A stretch of 64,000 nucleotides of DNA from Latrodectus hesperus (taxonomy: Eukaryota > Arthropoda > Arachnida > Araneae > Theridiidae). The stretch is from positions 18,460,338-18,524,337 of the forward strand of contig CM075862.1 in the NCBI GenBank assembly GCA_037975125.1. Direction: 5' to 3'. Position numbers and translations under genes: made by a program. This document shows positions 62,040-64,000 of the stretch, piece after piece (the first letter of the stretch is position 1; each line of letters opens with the position of its first letter). Below the pieces are notes generated by a model, which was given only the letters and a program-made list of their open reading frames with translations, was not told the DNA's origin and did not search any database.

Positions 62040-62890
62040 GCAAACAAAAAAAAGTTCAGAAGATATTGTTTGGAGTGCCAAAGAATGTCATTAACAGTTT
62101 GTGGAATCGTTACAAAAAAAGAACATGTTAGAGGTTGGCCGGGATTATGTTATTCATATGCTGTCACAACAATAAGTGATATGTGTTAAAAACTCATCGT
62201 GGAATAACAGGTAATATTAGGTAAAGCAATTCAGCTTCATAAAGATACTTTTTGATAATAGAATGAAGAGTTTCTAGTTAAATAATTAAAAATTGATTTC
62301 ATTGGGAAACAATTTAGAATAAGTATCAATGGTGCATGTATTAAACTGAAATCAAAACATCATATGGAAAAAAAAACAGTTGCTAAATATCAAGATTAGG
62401 TACTGAATATTTGAAAAGAAATGATATTTATTGACGAATTTCGATTCTGATTAAGGTGTGACTTATTTTAGAATGAAAAAAGGACACTCTGATTAACTCT
62501 CAAATTCCTTCAAAAAAATTTACATTTCATACAAGGTAGTAGACAATAATTAACGTAAATGGTATACTTTACATTGTATTCTTTAAGAATTACTCTCGTT
62601 AATGTATAATAAGAAGATTGTCTCAAACATCATACAGTTCGTTTTGTAGAGAACTTAATTGAAACTGAACAAAATAGCGTATGAAATAGTTAGAATGATA
62701 TTCCAGCCTAAACTTAATTGAGCATGTTTGGGATACACTTGATTTAACCATTGTTTTGAGGCAAGGTCTTCTTTCATTATTCAGGACATGAAAATCCCAC
62801 TTCTTCAAGAGTGGTACATTATTTTCCAAATTGTTAATAACTGAATGGTGGTGAAATGAGAAGTACGAACCCATGAAAAATTAGCCTGTG
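62040..62890 (+). pseudogene. Tc1-like transposase fossil
   Basis: With many frameshifts the plus strand reads GVPKNVINSLWNRYKK (HTH), IFIDEFRF near 62420-62450 (equivalent of the FTDESRF block with the first catalytic Asp) and LNLIEHVWDTLD near 62711-62745 (equivalent of the DLNPIEHVWD block with the third acidic residue). RQGLLSLF and KSHFFKSGTLFSKLLIT, near the C terminus, follow. The copy is old. A minus-strand 83-codon frame here is a shadow. Confidence 0.75.
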
Positions 62891-63585
62891 CAACAATTTT
62901 AGCTGTTCAAATGATGCAAACATCATATTAAACATTTTAAGTTCTTTTATTTTGAAAATAATACATTTCTCCCTATTTTCATGTTAGCAAATTTAAGCCT
63001 TAAATAATCTTTTATTGTTTTCAAAAGAATTATAGATTTCATGCAAATAGTTTACTATTTTTCTTCTGCATTGTGTTTTGCTGCATGTGTTGAAGCATTA
63101 TGTGCATTTCATGCACGCATGCATCTGCATAAAACTATATTTTGTGCTTATACATGGTTGGCTGATAAAAATTTCTATTTGTAGAAATTATCTGGAAAGT
63201 AATTTGGCATTTAATATTCACACTTTACCTTCTCTACGTACGTGATTTACTTTTATATATTATAGTAAATATTGTACGGTGCAGAAATGACCAATATTGG
63301 ATCTTGCACCAGTAAACCTCACAAAATCAAATCAAATCAAATTTATGTGCTTGATAATTTATATTAACGCACGTATAATTAAAATGATAGATTTTAATTT
63401 TTACTACTGAAATATAAAAGTGAAAAATAAAAAATACAGTTTTCTTGAGCAAAATTTGATTTAAAAAAGTTAATTATATTCCTGGTTTCTACATTTTGAA
63501 ACCTTTTTTATAGCTATATTTAAATTATACTTTTTTCATAAGCCACGTTATATGAAATCCTGCTATATATTCTTCCAAACGTTGT
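62891..63585. other. AT-rich, no gene seen
   Basis: Nothing recognisable before the terminal compound microsatellite. Confidence 0.4.
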
Positions 63586-63846
<261 letters not shown>

Positions 63847-64000
63847 ACATTTTATTAATTGTGAAAAGAATCATTACTGCATTAATAAAGAAGATAAATG
63901 TCTCGTGATTCATATTCCTAAAGAAAACAATGCCTATTAATGGGCATTATCATTGAAGTTAATTTATCCTAACATGAATTTGCTATTTCAAAACAATATT

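Overview
The window looks like nuclear DNA of an arthropod, most likely a spider. It is very AT-rich and gene-poor, and is crowded with (TA)n, (CA)n and (TCTA)n arrays. Its few genes have small exons and kilobase introns with GT/AG borders. The repeats are tRNA-derived SINEs, a non-LTR RNase H tail ending in (AAC)n, and Tc1/mariner transposase fossils of kinds common in spider genomes. The spider call is an inference from repeat types and gene style; no marker gene is present.

Three spliced genes can be rebuilt with consistent reading phase, all on the minus strand. From right to left they are: (B) a three-exon gene at about 38.27-42.44 kb for an 81-residue secreted Lys/His-rich protein; (A) a gene at 25.75-29.68 kb for a 106-residue secreted Lys-rich, Met/Pro-rich protein; and (C) a five-exon gene at 13.88-22.90 kb for a 294-residue protein of unrecognised family. 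A and B share signal peptide, basic segment, hydrophobic VPLPxP segment and a phase-2 intron just after it, then different low-complexity tails. They appear to be tandem paralogues and are the most interesting content. A fourth minus-strand gene is represented only by its terminal exon at 55.85-55.98 kb.

Layout: 0-9.2 kb is repeats (24-bp minisatellite, hAT-type MITE, a CCCAGCAA-ended element holding a SINE, a SINE, a Tc1 fossil, a LINE tail). 10-23 kb holds gene C, with SINEs, a Tc1 relic and MITEs in introns and flanks. 23-30 kb holds MITEs and gene A, whose intron contains a deleted mariner, a 46-bp-arm hairpin and a long (TA)n. 30-38 kb is largely empty except for an internally deleted LINE with target-site duplications. 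38-42.5 kb is gene B. 43-53 kb has a large palindrome, two SINEs of one family (one inside a Tc1 transposase) and a Tc1/mariner relic with long terminal repeats. 55-64 kb has the orphan terminal exon, a local duplication, long microsatellites and a Tc1 fossil.

Five copies of one roughly 250-280 bp MITE lie between 17.8 and 38.7 kb, three of them within introns of genes B and C. Several short perfect inverted duplications with tiny loops recur, suggesting frequent fold-back template switching in this region. All calls were made by reading the sequence; no database search was possible.
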